Shown: positions 35,428-46,633, counted from the stretch's first letter. The stretch: DNA of 64,000 nt from Isochrysis galbana (GCA_018136815.1 CM030941.1:19771-83770), one strand, 5' to 3'. Notes: generated by a model from the sequence alone, not told the origin. Numbers and translations: made by a program.

Positions 35428-35590
35428 AGTGCTAGCGCCTCGCGCCCTGCATGGTGGACATGACGGCGCCTCGCCCCAGCCCGGCCCGGCAGAACCAGGC
35501 GTCTAGCGCGTGTTTCCAGACCGCCTTTCTAGCGTTGAGATAGCACACCGTCTGGGGTGCTCCCCACTCCTCGATATTGATATTACATTT
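35428..35590 (-). CDS. candidate C-terminal exon, unrecognised
   Basis: The minus frame EEWGAPQTVCYLNARKAVWK ... RGAVMSTMQGARR ends in TAG at the left. Its residue mix suggests protein rather than a shadow frame, but no partner exon was identified and the gene at 35689 runs the other way. Confidence 0.25.
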
Positions 35591-35688
35591 TAAGCGCACG
35601 CCACGGGGGCTTGGGCTTACCGTATGACTAAACATAGAACATAATAGTAGTACGTCGAAGCGTGTCAGAAATATCTCACGCTGGGCCG

Positions 35689-36144
35689 ATGTTGCTTGGA
35701 AGGCTCCCATGCAGCGTCTTGCCTGCTTTGGTGGCGGTGTGCGTACTGCAGCTTGACCCCATGCTGGGGGCACGAGCTGACGATGCGGTTGCAGCCGTGG
35801 AGGCCGCTCAGGAGCCATTCGTTCAGGCGCTGCTCGAGAAGACGGCCGCCAACCGGGAGCGGAATGACGCGGTAGTTCGGCAGAAGACGGAAGCAGCAGT
35901 GTACGCTTCTATTGCTGGAAGTGCAGGCATCAAGAGGCAGATTGTCGGGCTGGATGGGAAGTACGTATACCTCGACCGCAAGGAGGTTGCTCGGCTCACT
36001 CGAAGGGGCGAGCTTGCGTGCGCGATGGACGGCACCTGCCGCGTTGTTGAGCGCAGGGGCGCTCCGCTTCAGCTAGCGCTTCCGGAAGTGAAGCAGCTCA
36101 AGTGCGACGGAGTAGGTCGCAACTGTAGATTCAGACCGACATAA
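35689..36144 (+). CDS. small secreted or organelle-lumen-type protein, unrecognised
   Basis: 151 residues from the ATG at 35689. The first 33 residues form a hydrophobic leader (LPALVAVCVLQL) ending in an A-x-A-type site (LGARADDAV), as in a signal peptide or a thylakoid-lumen transit signal. The mature part has an Ala/Glu-rich helix, a GLDGKYVYLDRKEVARL segment, and four cysteines in the pattern C-x5-C (ELACAMDGTCRVVE) and C-x5-C (KCDGVGRNC) that could form disulfides. An upstream exon is possible. Function unknown. Confidence 0.55.
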   Translation: MLLGRLPCSVLPALVAVCVLQLDPMLGARADDAVAAVEAAQEPFVQALLEKTAANRERNDAVVRQKTEAAVYASIAGSAGIKRQIVGLDGKYVYLDRKEVARLTRRGELACAMDGTCRVVERRGAPLQLALPEVKQLKCDGVGRNCRFRPT

Positions 36145-37094
36145 CCTCTACGGAAGTGGCTAGCTTCTATGGCGACGTGTGCTCGCCACGCAGCGCCCAG
36201 CGCCGTTCAAGGAAGAAAGCAGGGCACTTATGTGCTCATGGGTTCCCCATCAGATGGTGTTAAGGTCGCGTTCCGCCGAAAGAGGATCAGATAAGTTTAT
36301 TTTCGAAATACAAGTAAAATGTTAAGTCACTAGTGTTTATTCTGTGTTTTTAGTAAAGTGGCATCGGGGTGAAGTTAATTTTATTTTTATTGCTTCTCTA
36401 TTGTTTTAAGTTTTAAGCTACGCGCAATTTACAATTTATCCATGCCTGGGAACCACGCGACCGATATCGATACCTCGACTTGTGCTGCGGCGCCGCGCCC
36501 CGTTTACATTAGTAAACGGGCGGAGTGAGAGACTGGCAACAGGCGGAGGAGCGGAGGGCATAACATCGATTGTTGTTATTGTATAAAATTATTCTTTTCT
36601 TTTTCTTAATCTTAATATAGCTGTTATGCATGTCGCATGTCGACATGGCATGTCCTCTTTCGGTTCTTGTGAGTGTGAGGTCCTCAAAGACCCTCGTGTA
36701 GGATGTAGGTTAGGCCAGCTGTAGCTGTAGCAGTACCGTTAATGCGAAGGTCGCACGCCAGTACACCAATACTCAGCCAGCGCTCCTGTGCCGCGAACGC
36801 GCGAAACACACCATAGCACAGCCGCGCCTCGCAGAACGAAACAACACCCTTCGCCGAAGGAAACAACACTCTGCGCCGCACCCCTACATGAAGTACTTTG
36901 TCGGGAGCCCAAATGCATACGAGTTTGTTGTGGCTGCACACACCTTCGATTCTTGCTTCGGGCTGCTGAGAAGACCAACTCGAGCCGCTGAAGCGCTAAA
37001 CCAGCATGCAAGACGTCCCAAACAGTCTAATCGCCTCAATGATACCCGACCTCGCTTGCTCCCGCCACAATCTTCTGGAGCTTGCTCGTACGTG
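36145..37094. other. mostly non-coding stretch; one weak exon candidate
   Basis: 36262-36284 carries the dispersed GGTCGCGTTCCG(C)CGAAAGAGG motif, then AT-rich sequence. At 36684-36900 the minus frame (EARLCYGVFRAFAAQERW ... GLTYILHEGL, stop at 36684) and at 36888-37000 the plus frame (MKYFVGSPNAYEFVVAAH) both look protein-like; I cannot decide between them. Confidence 0.3.
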
Positions 37095-37790
37095 TCACAT
37101 CATCGCCCTTGACGCGATCGCCGAAGACGTGGGAGGCATCAAGCGAGAACCAATTGTGACCTGGCGCACCGACTTGAGCCTGGCGGAAGAGAGGCACGCG
37201 AGCATCGCCAGCAACAGGGTCGTCGCTATAGTTAATGCCAAATGCATCGCCGCGGCAGCATTGGTGGCCTTGGAAGTCCAATCATCGCCAAAGTCGTCTT
37301 GCGCATCGTCGTCGAGTTCGCTCTGCACCTCATTGAAAAACGCCTGCAGTGCATCCGCCCTCTCTGTGAAGACGCCGACGGTGGGCACTCCTCCTGTCGT
37401 TGGCTGGCGCAGTATGTGGGCCGGCCCATACCAAAGAAGCCACACTGTCTGGGTGAGGGCACACGCTGTGGCTGCGGTGGTGAACAGCCACACCAGCAGG
37501 GTGTCCGTGCGCGAGCGGTGAGCCGCAGGGATAGCAAGCGAACCGACGACGACGGCCAGTGCAGCGACGGGCAGCGAAGGTGCAAATGGGTAATGGGCCG
37601 AAGCAAGAGAGAGGAAGAGCAGGATCCCCGAGAGTCCCTTGAAAAGGTGGGAGACGCCACCAGCAGCAGGGGAGGCCGGCTCCTGCGCGCAAAGTCGGTG
37701 CAGGGGGTGAGGTGCAGTCAGCGCAGCAAGGCCGCCGAGAGCAAGCAAGAGCCATGCGAGAAGGAATCCAAGATGCACATTTTGGCCCAT
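37095..37790 (-). CDS. AGTRAP-like membrane protein (fifth module, separate frame)
   Basis: 231 codons from MGQNVHLGFLLAW. Hydrophobic helix at about residues 6-28, a second and third at about 60-85 and 95-120 around the motif AAHRSRTDTLLVWL...TQTVWLLWYG, an acidic segment (ELDDDAQDDFGDD), and a last helix (LALTIATTLLLAML). The order of TM1, TM2, Arg-Asp turn, TM3 and TM4 is that of the type-1 angiotensin-II-receptor-associated protein family (AGTRAP), small trafficking proteins of the ER-Golgi. A donor-like GTGCGC after ...SARLKS (about 37137) means the true C-terminus may lie in another exon. It starts only 28 bases after the stop of the four-module gene. Confidence 0.6.
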   Translation of the reverse strand: MGQNVHLGFLLAWLLLALGGLAALTAPHPLHRLCAQEPASPAAGGVSHLFKGLSGILLFLSLASAHYPFAPSLPVAALAVVVGSLAIPAAHRSRTDTLLVWLFTTAATACALTQTVWLLWYGPAHILRQPTTGGVPTVGVFTERADALQAFFNEVQSELDDDAQDDFGDDWTSKATNAAAAMHLALTIATTLLLAMLACLSSARLKSVRQVTIGSRLMPPTSSAIASRAMM

Positions 37791-37818
37791 GACCCTCCGA
37801 GGGGTCCATCCACTTGGA

Positions 37819-40800
37819 CTACCGCATACTCGGGTCGTACTCTTCTAGGGCGGGTATCATCGCCACCTGCACTGGAACCACAGTTGCTTTGAGGACTGCG
37901 ACGCACGCGGCGGCGAGAATACAAAATGCGCCGATGGTTGTAGACGCGAGCACAAGGACTTCCGCATCGTGGCCAAGGTGCGCGATTGGCGTGAGGTCGC
38001 CGCGGAGCATACGGAGGAGATCGCGAAGTGTCAGGCCCTACGATGGGAAGGAGTGCAGTGAGCTCAGCCCTCCCGGGATTGACAAATGAGCTACTGCAGT
38101 TTGCGTGCATCAGGATGCGCGCCGCCCGAATGCGTCATTCGCTCAGCCACGTGAGGGGCGCGCCGGTGGATGGAACTTTCCTGTGTCGACAACAGCCAAA
38201 TCGCGTCCACCGCGGGGCATATCAAAAGCGTGGTAGCGGCGACAAGAAGCGGCGAACCGGCGCTCGCGGACTGGGCGACAGCCCACGCAGCCATGGCAGC
38301 TCCCGCGAGCGCAGGAGAAAGGTGGAGAGGCGACAAGAAAAGGGCTGCGAAGAAGATGAGGTGGAGGAGGAAGAAGCAACGCATTGACCATGCTGCGACG
38401 TTGAGAGGCGTGGCGGGGGCGTCTTTCGGTCAGGATAGATAGGATTCAAAGAAAGCGTGATGTGACGCCGCGCCGTCCATCGTGGTTGGCGTGCACGGCG
38501 GCTGTGGCGCGGACAGTCCATCCGGGAAATCTCGCCCGATGGGGAGCCCGCTAGCCTCGCTTGCAGCTCACCGGCCTCGGCGCGTCTCTGCCAGGCGACG
38601 AGCCTTGAGGCTGGCAGCCGGACGGACGCGTAGGCCTTGAGCAAGATGGGCGCTAGGATGAGCTTGGTCGTCGAGGCACCCAGGATGCACAGCAAGACGC
38701 AGAGCTGCGGCGCAGGGTCGCAGCAGCGGGTGGTAGGTGATAACCACGCGAGCGAAAAGGGAGCGGACGGGTGCTTTGCGGAGTGGGCGCACAAGGCGAT
38801 CGACTGCGCGTCTCCAACGCCTCGTATTGTGTCTGCGTGCAGGTGTCCGTCGCAGCAAGGCATCGCCGCTCGCCCCCACCTGCGTGGCGGACAGCTCCAG
38901 TGCCGGTGCAAAGTCGCCCCGCAGCAAGTCGATAAGAGCAGAGCCAATGTCGGTGTCTGCGTGCCATGCTAGCCATACGCCGTCCAAAGCGAGAAGGCCC
39001 AAGACAAAGCCAAAGGCGCCGGAGAGCGCGGACTTTTTGAGCGACGAGCGAGCGCGGACGAGCTTACAGGCGTGGAGCCGACTGCGTGGGGACATCGGGC
39101 AAGATGTCAGCGCGTCTGCACCGCCACCTACGCCACGGCGTGTGTACCGGGCACTAGAAATGTGCTTCTCGACCACACCCTGTCATCATGGTCGGGCGAT
39201 TCAGAGGCGACTGAATCAGAGCGGCGTGGCGCCCATCCGCTTGGGGAGTTGTGGGTGGTCGCACACCATGCAAACAAGACCCAAACCGCAATGAGTGGCG
39301 TTGGGTCGCGCCGGGTGGAGGCTGAAACAAGCGAGAGGGCGAGAAGGATGTGCGCGAAGACCGCAGTGACATCTCCCCAAAACATCTCCTGGGCGCAAGG
39401 GGGCCACCGCGCGGCGCGGTGAGTCACTTGCGGAGACAGCTTACGTACCACAACCTCACGGAAGACGAGGCGTTCAGAGGGCCGTGCTCATGGACGCGCC
39501 GAAGGTGCGTGCGGCGCGCCTTCTTCGTCGCATGCACGAGGATGTGCTCCGCCCCTGGGTTGAAGTGCGACCTGAACGACACGCCCCCATCCGAGAGTGC
39601 CGACGAGATGGCGCCCCCCTCCTCCTCCTCCTCCACTTCGTCCTCATCCTCACCTTCCATCCTGAGCCACCTTGGCAGTGCAGCGTGGCGAGAGGAGAGG
39701 GCGGTCCCCGCAGAGGAGAGCCAGTCGGAGCGAGGGGTGCAGAGGACAAGTGTGCACAGAGAGAGCGTCACGAGCTTGAGCGAGCACGAGAGCAGCACGA
39801 GGCACGCCGTTGCGAGCTGCAAGAGAGCAGGGGCAGTAAGAGCGCGGATAGGGAAATTAGAAAAGCAGCAGGCACGCCGGGCGGAATATGCTCTCCCCGG
39901 GATGCGCCGTGAGACGAGGCCGAGGCGCGCACAGCCAAATCCCGCATGGCCTATTCTGCTTACTTGTGGCCTTGTGAGGTGGCTGGAGAGCGACTCCCCC
40001 AACTCAGCCGCGGCGCCTTGCAGACCAATATCGCCAAGGCCCGTCGAGTTGAGCCACAACAAATCGAGCCCGAGGCAGACACCCAAATAGGCGGCTGCGG
40101 CGCCCAAAATGTCGTTTCGGCGCTCCAGGGCGCCCAGGATGACGAGCAAGCAAGCAAGGCTGCAAGGGCGGCAAGTGGCACGGGTGAAGGCGGTCGGCTT
40201 GCTGCGGCGCTAGGCGCCTCACAAGGCGGCGGAGGAGTTCAAGAGTTTAGGGCGAGCGGGCCGAATCGACACATACGTGTGGCTGGAGCGAGGGGTGCGC
40301 CGCTTACACTGTGCGCCCTGTATCTATGGGACAGCACAGGGCAACTCACCATGTAGGGTCTCCGCCACCACGCGCGATTAATGTGAACATGCCCACAAGC
40401 AGCGTGCACGTGGCCAAGCCCGAGGCCCACTTTGCGAGCGCAACGGGCGATTTGGCCCAGCCTGCCAGTGCTGCGGCCGGGCCGTGTCCATGCCGCGCTC
40501 GCAGCGCAGCATCCAGCCCTGGCAGTAGCAGCAGCACAACGAGCTTGAGGGTGGCGGATAGAGTGAGCAGGAAAGTGGGCAAGTAGAGGCCGTCCACGTT
40601 GAAGTTGGCGGTGAGCAGCTGGGACTGGCAGAGCAGATGGCCCGCGTGCGGATGCGCTGGCAAGCCCTCCTCATCCGCCATCGAGAGCGCGCGGCGAGCC
40701 GGTGCCGAGGGCGGCGATGCCGCTGGCGGAGGTGGAACGCTGCAGCTTGTGGCCGCCAACTCGATCTGCTCCCATGTGAGCCGGAGTGGACCTTGGGAGC

Positions 40801-41425
40801 AGAACCAGAAGGCGTCAGCGGCGTAGGAAACCCAGAGGAGCAGTGCAACCGAGCGAATGATGTCCTGCGTATCGGCGGTCGGGTAGATGAGAGGGAGGGA
40901 GGGGAGAGCTGAGCGGCACATGGAATGAGCAGTGTGAAGGCAACGCCGGCCGGCCGGCCGCGTACGTACACGTGTTCCACTCCGCGTGCACACATGTGTG
41001 TGTGTTTGTGTGTGCGCGCGCGCGTTCGCACGCGCGAATATGTCTCTGTTTCTTAGCCCCTGTGTGTGTGTCTATGTCTGTATGTATGTGTCTGTGTCTG
41101 CGTGTATGTCTGTGGAGTGCTTCTTCGCCGCCGGCGAGCGTGTCCTGTCTTGCTTCCTCTTCAGACCATGGCAGCTCACCCTGCGCTCGGAGTAGACGCC
41201 ATACATGCCTGCGAGCGCGAGGGCGGCGAGCGCAGACGGCCTGGCGAACGCCTCGAGGGCCCCCAGGGCCACCAGAAGCTGGAGGAGAGAGGAGAGGACC
41301 GTCGCCCAGACCTTGGAGGCGCTCTTGGCCACCACGTAGTCCCGCAGCTCGAGCGCGAGGGCGGAGCGCGTGGAAAGGGAAGCGGGAGGTGGTGGTGGGT
41401 CGTCGTGGTAGACGGAAGAGATCAT
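37819..41425 (-). CDS. four-module AGTRAP-like multi-pass membrane protein, nine exons, about 762 aa
   Basis: Exons (minus): 41425-41180, 40864-40350, 40201-39964, 39816-39445, 39388-39267, 39081-38880, 38704-38572, 38392-38151, 38037-37819. All introns are GT-AG and all phases agree; the sum, 2289 nt, is a whole number of codons. Each module has TM1, TM2, an Arg-rich turn, TM3 ending in a D-x2-W motif (ADAFWF, LDLLWL, LDGVWL, VDAIWL) and TM4 with a Lys (ATLKLVV, CSLKLVT, STTKLIL, AVLKATV). This is the order of AGTRAP. Modules A, B, C and D start at about 41425, 40470, 39388 and 38392. The TM3/TM4 intron is at the same place (Q|L, phase 0) in modules B and C. Product probably in the endomembrane system. 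Alternative: separate tandem genes with tiny spacers, since in-frame stops follow the donors of exons 2 and 4. Exact splice sites are by eye. Confidence 0.65.
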
Positions 41426-41430
41426 TTGGC

Positions 41431-41520
41431 GGGGGGGGGGGGGGGGGGGGGGGGGGAGGGAGGCGGCCGAGAGCGGGGAGAAGGGAGGAGGGGGAGGAGA
41501 GGGGAAGGGGGGGGGGGAAG
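41431..41520. promoter_or_regulatory. poly-C (sense strand) tract directly upstream of the AGTRAP-like gene
   Basis: 26 consecutive G on the plus strand (41431-41456) and further G/A runs, i.e. sense-strand C/T, begin 5 bases before the start codon. Similar tracts precede the LPMO-like, Ubc13, kelch, coiled-coil and UBZ genes. A promoter or initiator role is inference. Confidence 0.35.
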
Positions 41521-43261
41521 CGGGTGGCCAGCGAGAATCTGTGGAAACTGAGTGTGTGGAGAGTCCCTTTTTCTATGTCTTTCGAGGAGGGAAAGAAGAG
41601 GGAGAGAAGAGGGAGAGAAGAGAGAGAGAAGAGGGAGAGAAGAGGGAGAGAGAGGGGGAAGGGAGGCACAGGAACACACAGGAGAAAAGGCGAGAGAGAC
41701 AGAGGGAAGAAGGAGAGAGAGAGAGAGAGAGCGGGAGAGAGAGAGCGCGGGTGGAGGGCGGTGTGCCCTGAGAGGGCAGGATTTTATAGTTGACCAGCTT
41801 GGGACGTGAGGATACAATTGGACACAAGATGGAAGCAGGCTGGCTGTGGACAAGATGGTATAACAATAGTGAATCCTCAGAGCTGAGAAGAGGATAAAGT
41901 AGGGGTACTCCACGTGTTGCTGCTGCTGGCGAGGGGAGAGAGTGAAAAAGGAAGTAATGTAAAAGAGTGTTCTACGAGAGTAGAGAGAGAGTATATGTAT
42001 ATGGGTGTATTATTCAATTATTTGGAAGCAAGCAACAAGCAACCAGGAACCAGGCGTCTGTGTGTTCGAGAGAGACGAGGAGGAGGGAGGAGGAGCATTA
42101 GGCATTAGAGAAGAAGAGAGCGCGAGTGCGCGGGAACTAGATCTCTAGCTCTGGCTCTCGAGGGAAACAATAATATGAAGTAAGAAGTATAGTACTGCTC
42201 TGGAGCAGACAGTAGACAGTAGAAAGAGAGGAGGGGAAGCATTATACGAGCAGAATAAAGCTTTTGTGGCTTTTGGGGAGAGCAGAAGAATAAGAGAGCG
42301 AGAGCGAGAGAGACGAAAGGAAGACGGAAGGAAGGTCTGGGTCTAAAGTAGTTCACGCTGCAGAGGTCAAAAAATAGATAGGCGGTAGTTGCAGGCTGCA
42401 TGAGAAATGAAAATGAGAAAGGAGTGGGAGTGGGAGTGAGCTGACCGGGCGAGGTCTTTAGGCACGCTCTTGTCGCTTTCGTCTTGCGTATTGATTGGCC
42501 GTTCCCGTTTGCCGCACTACCACCACAACTCGCACATGCGCATTATATTAAATATTAAATGGTGGAGAAGCTGTGGACATCGGACATCCATGAACCATGA
42601 ACCATTATGAAGGCCTATAGTGTGATTTTTCGTAGATATTCAGCTACTAGCTGCGTGTCACCTTTCTCGAGCCCAAGGCGGGCAATTAGGCAATTCTATC
42701 CCGTGGCCTACGGCTGATTGCTGGTTGGCACTCCAACTCTACTGTGTTGAGTGCCTATCTCGCTTGGCACTAGCGCTAGGGCTCCATATGCCAGAATGCA
42801 AAAGCGCCGCATGTACCCACGCAATTAGTTATATTTGCCCCTGAGCCAAGAAAGGCCTCTTCCTCGCAACGGAGTCGAGACCTCTTACTCACCCTTTGAA
42901 AATATCCCCTTGAGGCTCGCTATGGACAAGCCTCCTCGTTGGTTTGCCATCTTCGCGTGGGAGGGCCGAGCCCGAGCCGCATCGCCTGGGGTGCAGCCAT
43001 GATAAGGCGAGTATGTCAACTATGTTCACAAATCCAACCCGCGACTCCTCTGCACCCTTTCACAAGTTCACGTCTGTGGGCCACGCGTGAGCGACATGAA
43101 AATAGAGGATAGTCAACCTATGCAAGGTCCACCGGAAAAGGCGATGTTGTTGCTGAGGCATTCGAAAGCCTCGATGGGCAGTTTCCGATGCCAGGTCAAC
43201 CGGATGCTGTTAGGGCGGTGGCGCGGTGGCGAACTTCTGCATGATGGAGCACCCAACGTTT
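41521..43261. other. intergenic, no supported gene
   Basis: GA-rich low complexity to about 41760, then mixed sequence with purine repeats at 42100-42330. No conserved coding frame found on either strand. Confidence 0.5.
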
Positions 43262-44854
43262 TTAGGTGATGACGATGTCGGCACAGTTGCTCCAAACTAC
43301 ATCCGAGGACGAGACGCAATTAGTGCAATCACGTGAGAGCCCCGGCTTCGCGAGCTGGCGCACCTTGTGCAGTTGCCTCGCAGTCGAGCCTCCAGCCAAG
43401 GATGTATGCTCCGGGCGAAAGTGCAGCGGGGATCCTGACAACGTCGACAACGGATACGGAGCCCCAACGCGATGGTTGGTTGCCAGAGCAAAGGCCAGGA
43501 CGGCCCGTCTCGTCGCATGGGGGAGGGAACGCCGGATCGGGAGTGTTGTCGCATGTCGTGCAGTCGGGCTTGCTGATGTGTGTCTGGTTATTGCCGCAAG
43601 GCCGGCACGTATTGGCTCGCGAGCAGCAGTTTCCAGTCTCGCATGTGCTGAGGCAACGCGGCGGGATCGGATTCATCGCCCAGGTGGAGCCCGGTGGGAA
43701 GGTGCCACTCGATACAAACATGCCGTTCACGGGCGTCCGTGAGCCATTCGACCACTGCAAGGCCTGCTTCGGGACAAATTCAAGCGGCGTTCGTGCGAAG
43801 CATTGTTCTGTGAGTGGCTCAGATGCCGGGCACAGGCGGTACTGGTAGCCTGATGGTCAGGTGGGGCGAGAGTCACGTGCACAACCCTCGGGGTCGGTGA
43901 GGCAACTGTGGCGAAGCTTCTTCCGACCGGTCACCAAGCTCAAGGTGACACGCTCACCTCCTCCGTGGTTGGCGGTGATTTGCCAAATTACCTCCTGCTG
44001 GGTCCCACGCTTCCAGATGGCTCCTGTCTGTTGGCGCGAAAGGACTTTGCTCCCATAGTCACCATGATGCGCATAGGGCGTGGCGACGTAGTCGCCCCAC
44101 TCACTCACGTTTGCACCCCAAGGTGTGCCTCCTGCAAGGCCACATGCGTCAGCGACCGGGGCGGTTCCAGGAGCTCTCCATGGGTTATGCTTGTAAATGT
44201 CGAATTCAGAACCCGCCGTGGCATTTCGGTTGACTGTGCGCAGCAACGGCTCATTGATGGTCGCGTGCTTGCCGAGGCCGCACAAGTCAATCTGCAAGCG
44301 CCCATTCTTGTGGTCGCACTTGGGGCAGCCGATGCTGCAGCCCTGAGAGTACCAATAGCCTAGGTCGAACCATCGGGAGGGGAGATAAGAAGGCTCAGCG
44401 AGGGATGATAGGGCGAACGCCGGACAAGGTTCGGCCGACGATTGCGGAGCCGAAGTCCAGCCTTCAGCGTTGCTGTAGCCGATCAAGGAATCCTGCCCGC
44501 CCCTTGGTTCACCCGACAACGTCTTTGCAGCGCGCAACCGGACGCCAACCGCAAGAGGTGAGTAGTATCGGGCCTGCTGTGCGCACACGCTTGTCCATTG
44601 TCACATCCGTCTGGCGTGTAGGGCACGAATCCCGGCGTGGAGTTTGCGCAGAAGCACGGATGGGCAGGAGTGCGCTCTCGCCAAGGGAGGGAGCGGTCAA
44701 GAGCGTTTCGGGAGAGTGGTGAGACCATCGCGCCGTGTGCGGCGGTCCCGGCCAGCTCGACGAGCAGCGCGACTGCCGCATGCGCGCCCCACACGCGCCA
44801 ACTGCGCCCCTCGCTGCGACGCCCTGCACGAGAGGCCATTGCCCAGCGAGCCAT
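43262..44854 (-). CDS. secreted LPMO-like (LPMO_10 / chitin-binding-3-type) protein, four exons, about 396 aa
   Basis: Exons (minus): 44854-44587, 44359-43958, 43849-43364, 43296-43262; donors GTGCGC, GTGAGC, GTGCGC, acceptors CTAG, TCAG, GTAG; all phases fit. Signal peptide residues 1-39 (AHAAVALLVELAGTAA) followed by His40 (HGAMVSPLSRN): a His at the mature N-terminus is the first ligand of the copper histidine brace. A second His lies in ITANHGGGYQY. Joined exons give GQACYWYSQGCSIGCPKC, HNPWRAPGTAPVADACG, WAMNPIPP, GAYILGWR and the ending TAQVWSNCADI, all typical of this secreted family. Cys-rich, so disulfide-bonded and extracellular. The family oxidatively cuts polysaccharides such as chitin or cellulose; the substrate here is unknown. 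The start could also be the ATG at 44839. Confidence 0.85.
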
Positions 44855-44869
44855 CCACACCACTCTGCA

Positions 44870-44960
44870 AGGCGAGGGGGAGAGGGAGAGGGGAGGGGGG
44901 GGGAGTGAGAGAAGAGAAGAGAGGGAGGAGAGGGAAGTGAGAGCGAGAGAGGCGAGAGAG
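44870..44960. promoter_or_regulatory. sense-strand pyrimidine tract upstream of the LPMO-like gene
   Basis: Plus strand is GGGGGAGAGGGAGAGG-type sequence, so the gene's sense strand is nearly pure C/T beginning about 16 bases before the ATG. Role inferred. Confidence 0.3.
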
Positions 44961-45463
44961 GGGAGTGTATATCTGAAGGAAGGCCTCTCCGCCGCCGCCC
45001 GCCCGTCCGGCCGCTTCCTCTCTTCGCCCACGGCCGCCTCCCGTGGCTTCCTGATGAGATGGGAGTACAGTAGGAGTACTTTTTTAAAAGTGGACAGTAG
45101 AAGCACACCTTCCCATTCGCTCGACGAGTATTCTTGTAGACTCCAGCCATATCCATAGTATGTACGCTGCAGTGCTGCGTGGTGCGGCGCTGCGGCGCTG
45201 CAGCACCGGGCACCGGGGCGCCATCGAGCTCAAGATGAGTATTCTCATTCTCATTCTCCGCCAAAAACTATACCAAAATGAAAAATGTCAGCCTGGAACC
45301 TGGGGCCGAGGTGCCGGGGTAGTAAATAATAGCAATAAGAATAATAGCAATAGCAACATGTCTTCAACATGGAGCACTTCGCACTTCGCACTTTGAATCT
45401 TTGAATAAATTGCCTTTAGGGGTCGATTATAATACGCCTCGCGGTCCGTTGCAAAAAGGTCAA

Positions 45464-45487
45464 AGGTCGCGTGCCGTCGAAAGAGGA
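45464..45487 (+). repeat. dispersed GGTCGCGTTCCGTCGAAAGAGG motif
   Basis: Reads GGTCGCGTGCCGTCGAAAGAGG here. Related copies at 27546, 31111 and 36263 are all followed within 15 bases by AT-rich sequence. Probably one end of a short transposon. Confidence 0.5.
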
Positions 45488-45654
45488 CCACGTGAAATTT
45501 ATTTTAATCAAATTCATCTCAACAAGCCCATAATTTTTTCATTTCGGTGAGACGGCCTCTACAAGCCAAACACAAACACCAGTGCAGCGCTTCCTTTCTC
45601 GTTGCGTGTAAGTAAGACGGCCTCCTCCGCAAGTGCGAGGACCACTTATAATAA

Positions 45655-45752
45655 TAGTATCGAGATATTTTTGGGGATATTTGGGCTGGCGCTTGGATGT
45701 TTCTTGGATATTTTTGAGGGATATTTGGGTGAAGATTCGTGGATATCCTGGC
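45655..45752. mobile_element. hAT-like element end
   Basis: Ends TGGATATCCTGGCCTACCCCTA; its reverse complement starts TAGGGGTAGGC like the element at 33149. Repeats of GGATATTTGGG precede it, parallel to GGACATTTGGG there. The other end was not found. Confidence 0.45.
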
Positions 45753-45960
45753 CTACCCCTACGTGGGATAGAGAAGACATGCAGGCAGTTTTCTGCCACG
45801 ATGCACGATACAAGCAGGGAAGACGGGCAGTTATGTGAGACGGAGATAGTATCTCGAACCGTTGAGATCGAATCTCCCCCCTAGCAATGGCAGTCTTCCT
45901 GCTCGTGTAGAGCGAGTTGTGGAGACCATGCCGGCCCGGGATGACCTTTTCGCGTGATGG

Positions 45961-46565
45961 CGCCCGGGGCGATTCGACGAGGATCGTCTTGTGTCCGGCG
46001 CTCCGGCGCCGTGGTGCTGAGCGGATGGCCGTTGCTTTCCAGCCCTAGAAGTAAGAGCTGAGGGGTGCTTGGAGTGATTCGATGTGGTTAAGTGTCCTTC
46101 CCACCCTTGAACTGGTGAATGCTTGCGGATCTGGCATCGGCCACCACTGAAGAATTTGTGAATTTGTGTAGACTGATAGACTAATCATTTTGTCCAGATC
46201 CCACCAGTTGTGGGAACGTGTAGCGCGCTCGGCAGCCACAAATTCGAAAGAAAGATTTTCATCGAATTCGTCGAGTCCATTCGCCATTCGATGATGTGTT
46301 GCACCCTTGAGCGTCGACGCGCGCGTTGGTGTCATGCAGATTGTGCGGTGTGCGGTGTGCGGTGACCTCTATCGGCGGGAGTAACACGTTAGAACTTATA
46401 GCGTCGTATGACATCTTGTTGGCTAGCAATCCTAGCCACATACACCGGACGAGCCATGCGCCAACCGCGCACACCCTCATCGCGGGGTAGGGGCTCCGTT
46501 GCCGTCGAAGGGCTACGGTTCCGCAGCACTAAGGTTATACTAACACAACAATAAAACTCTGACGC
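45961..46565 (-). repeat. 600-bp repeat family, near-complete copy
   Basis: Inverted relative to 56856-57508 and similar over its whole length, from GCGTCAGAGTTTT to GACGATCCTCGTCGAAT. No transposase or RT frame; ends lack obvious inverted repeats. Confidence 0.8.
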
Positions 46566-46633
46566 AGGGACTGGACTGCTCGGCCCCTCCGCGCGCGTCG
46601 AGGGTTCGTCAAGAGACCGAGAGGGACCGACGG

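Noticed and set aside
38222-38947. Single unspliced 241-codon frame for AGTRAP-like module C
   Set aside because: It reads through a good GTGAGC donor and overlaps the next module in another frame; the spliced model keeps both modules in phase.
40972-41793. 273-codon plus-strand frame with Cys/Val-rich start
   Set aside because: It lies over a TG microsatellite, the antisense of AGTRAP-like exon 1, and a poly-G tract; translation of low complexity.
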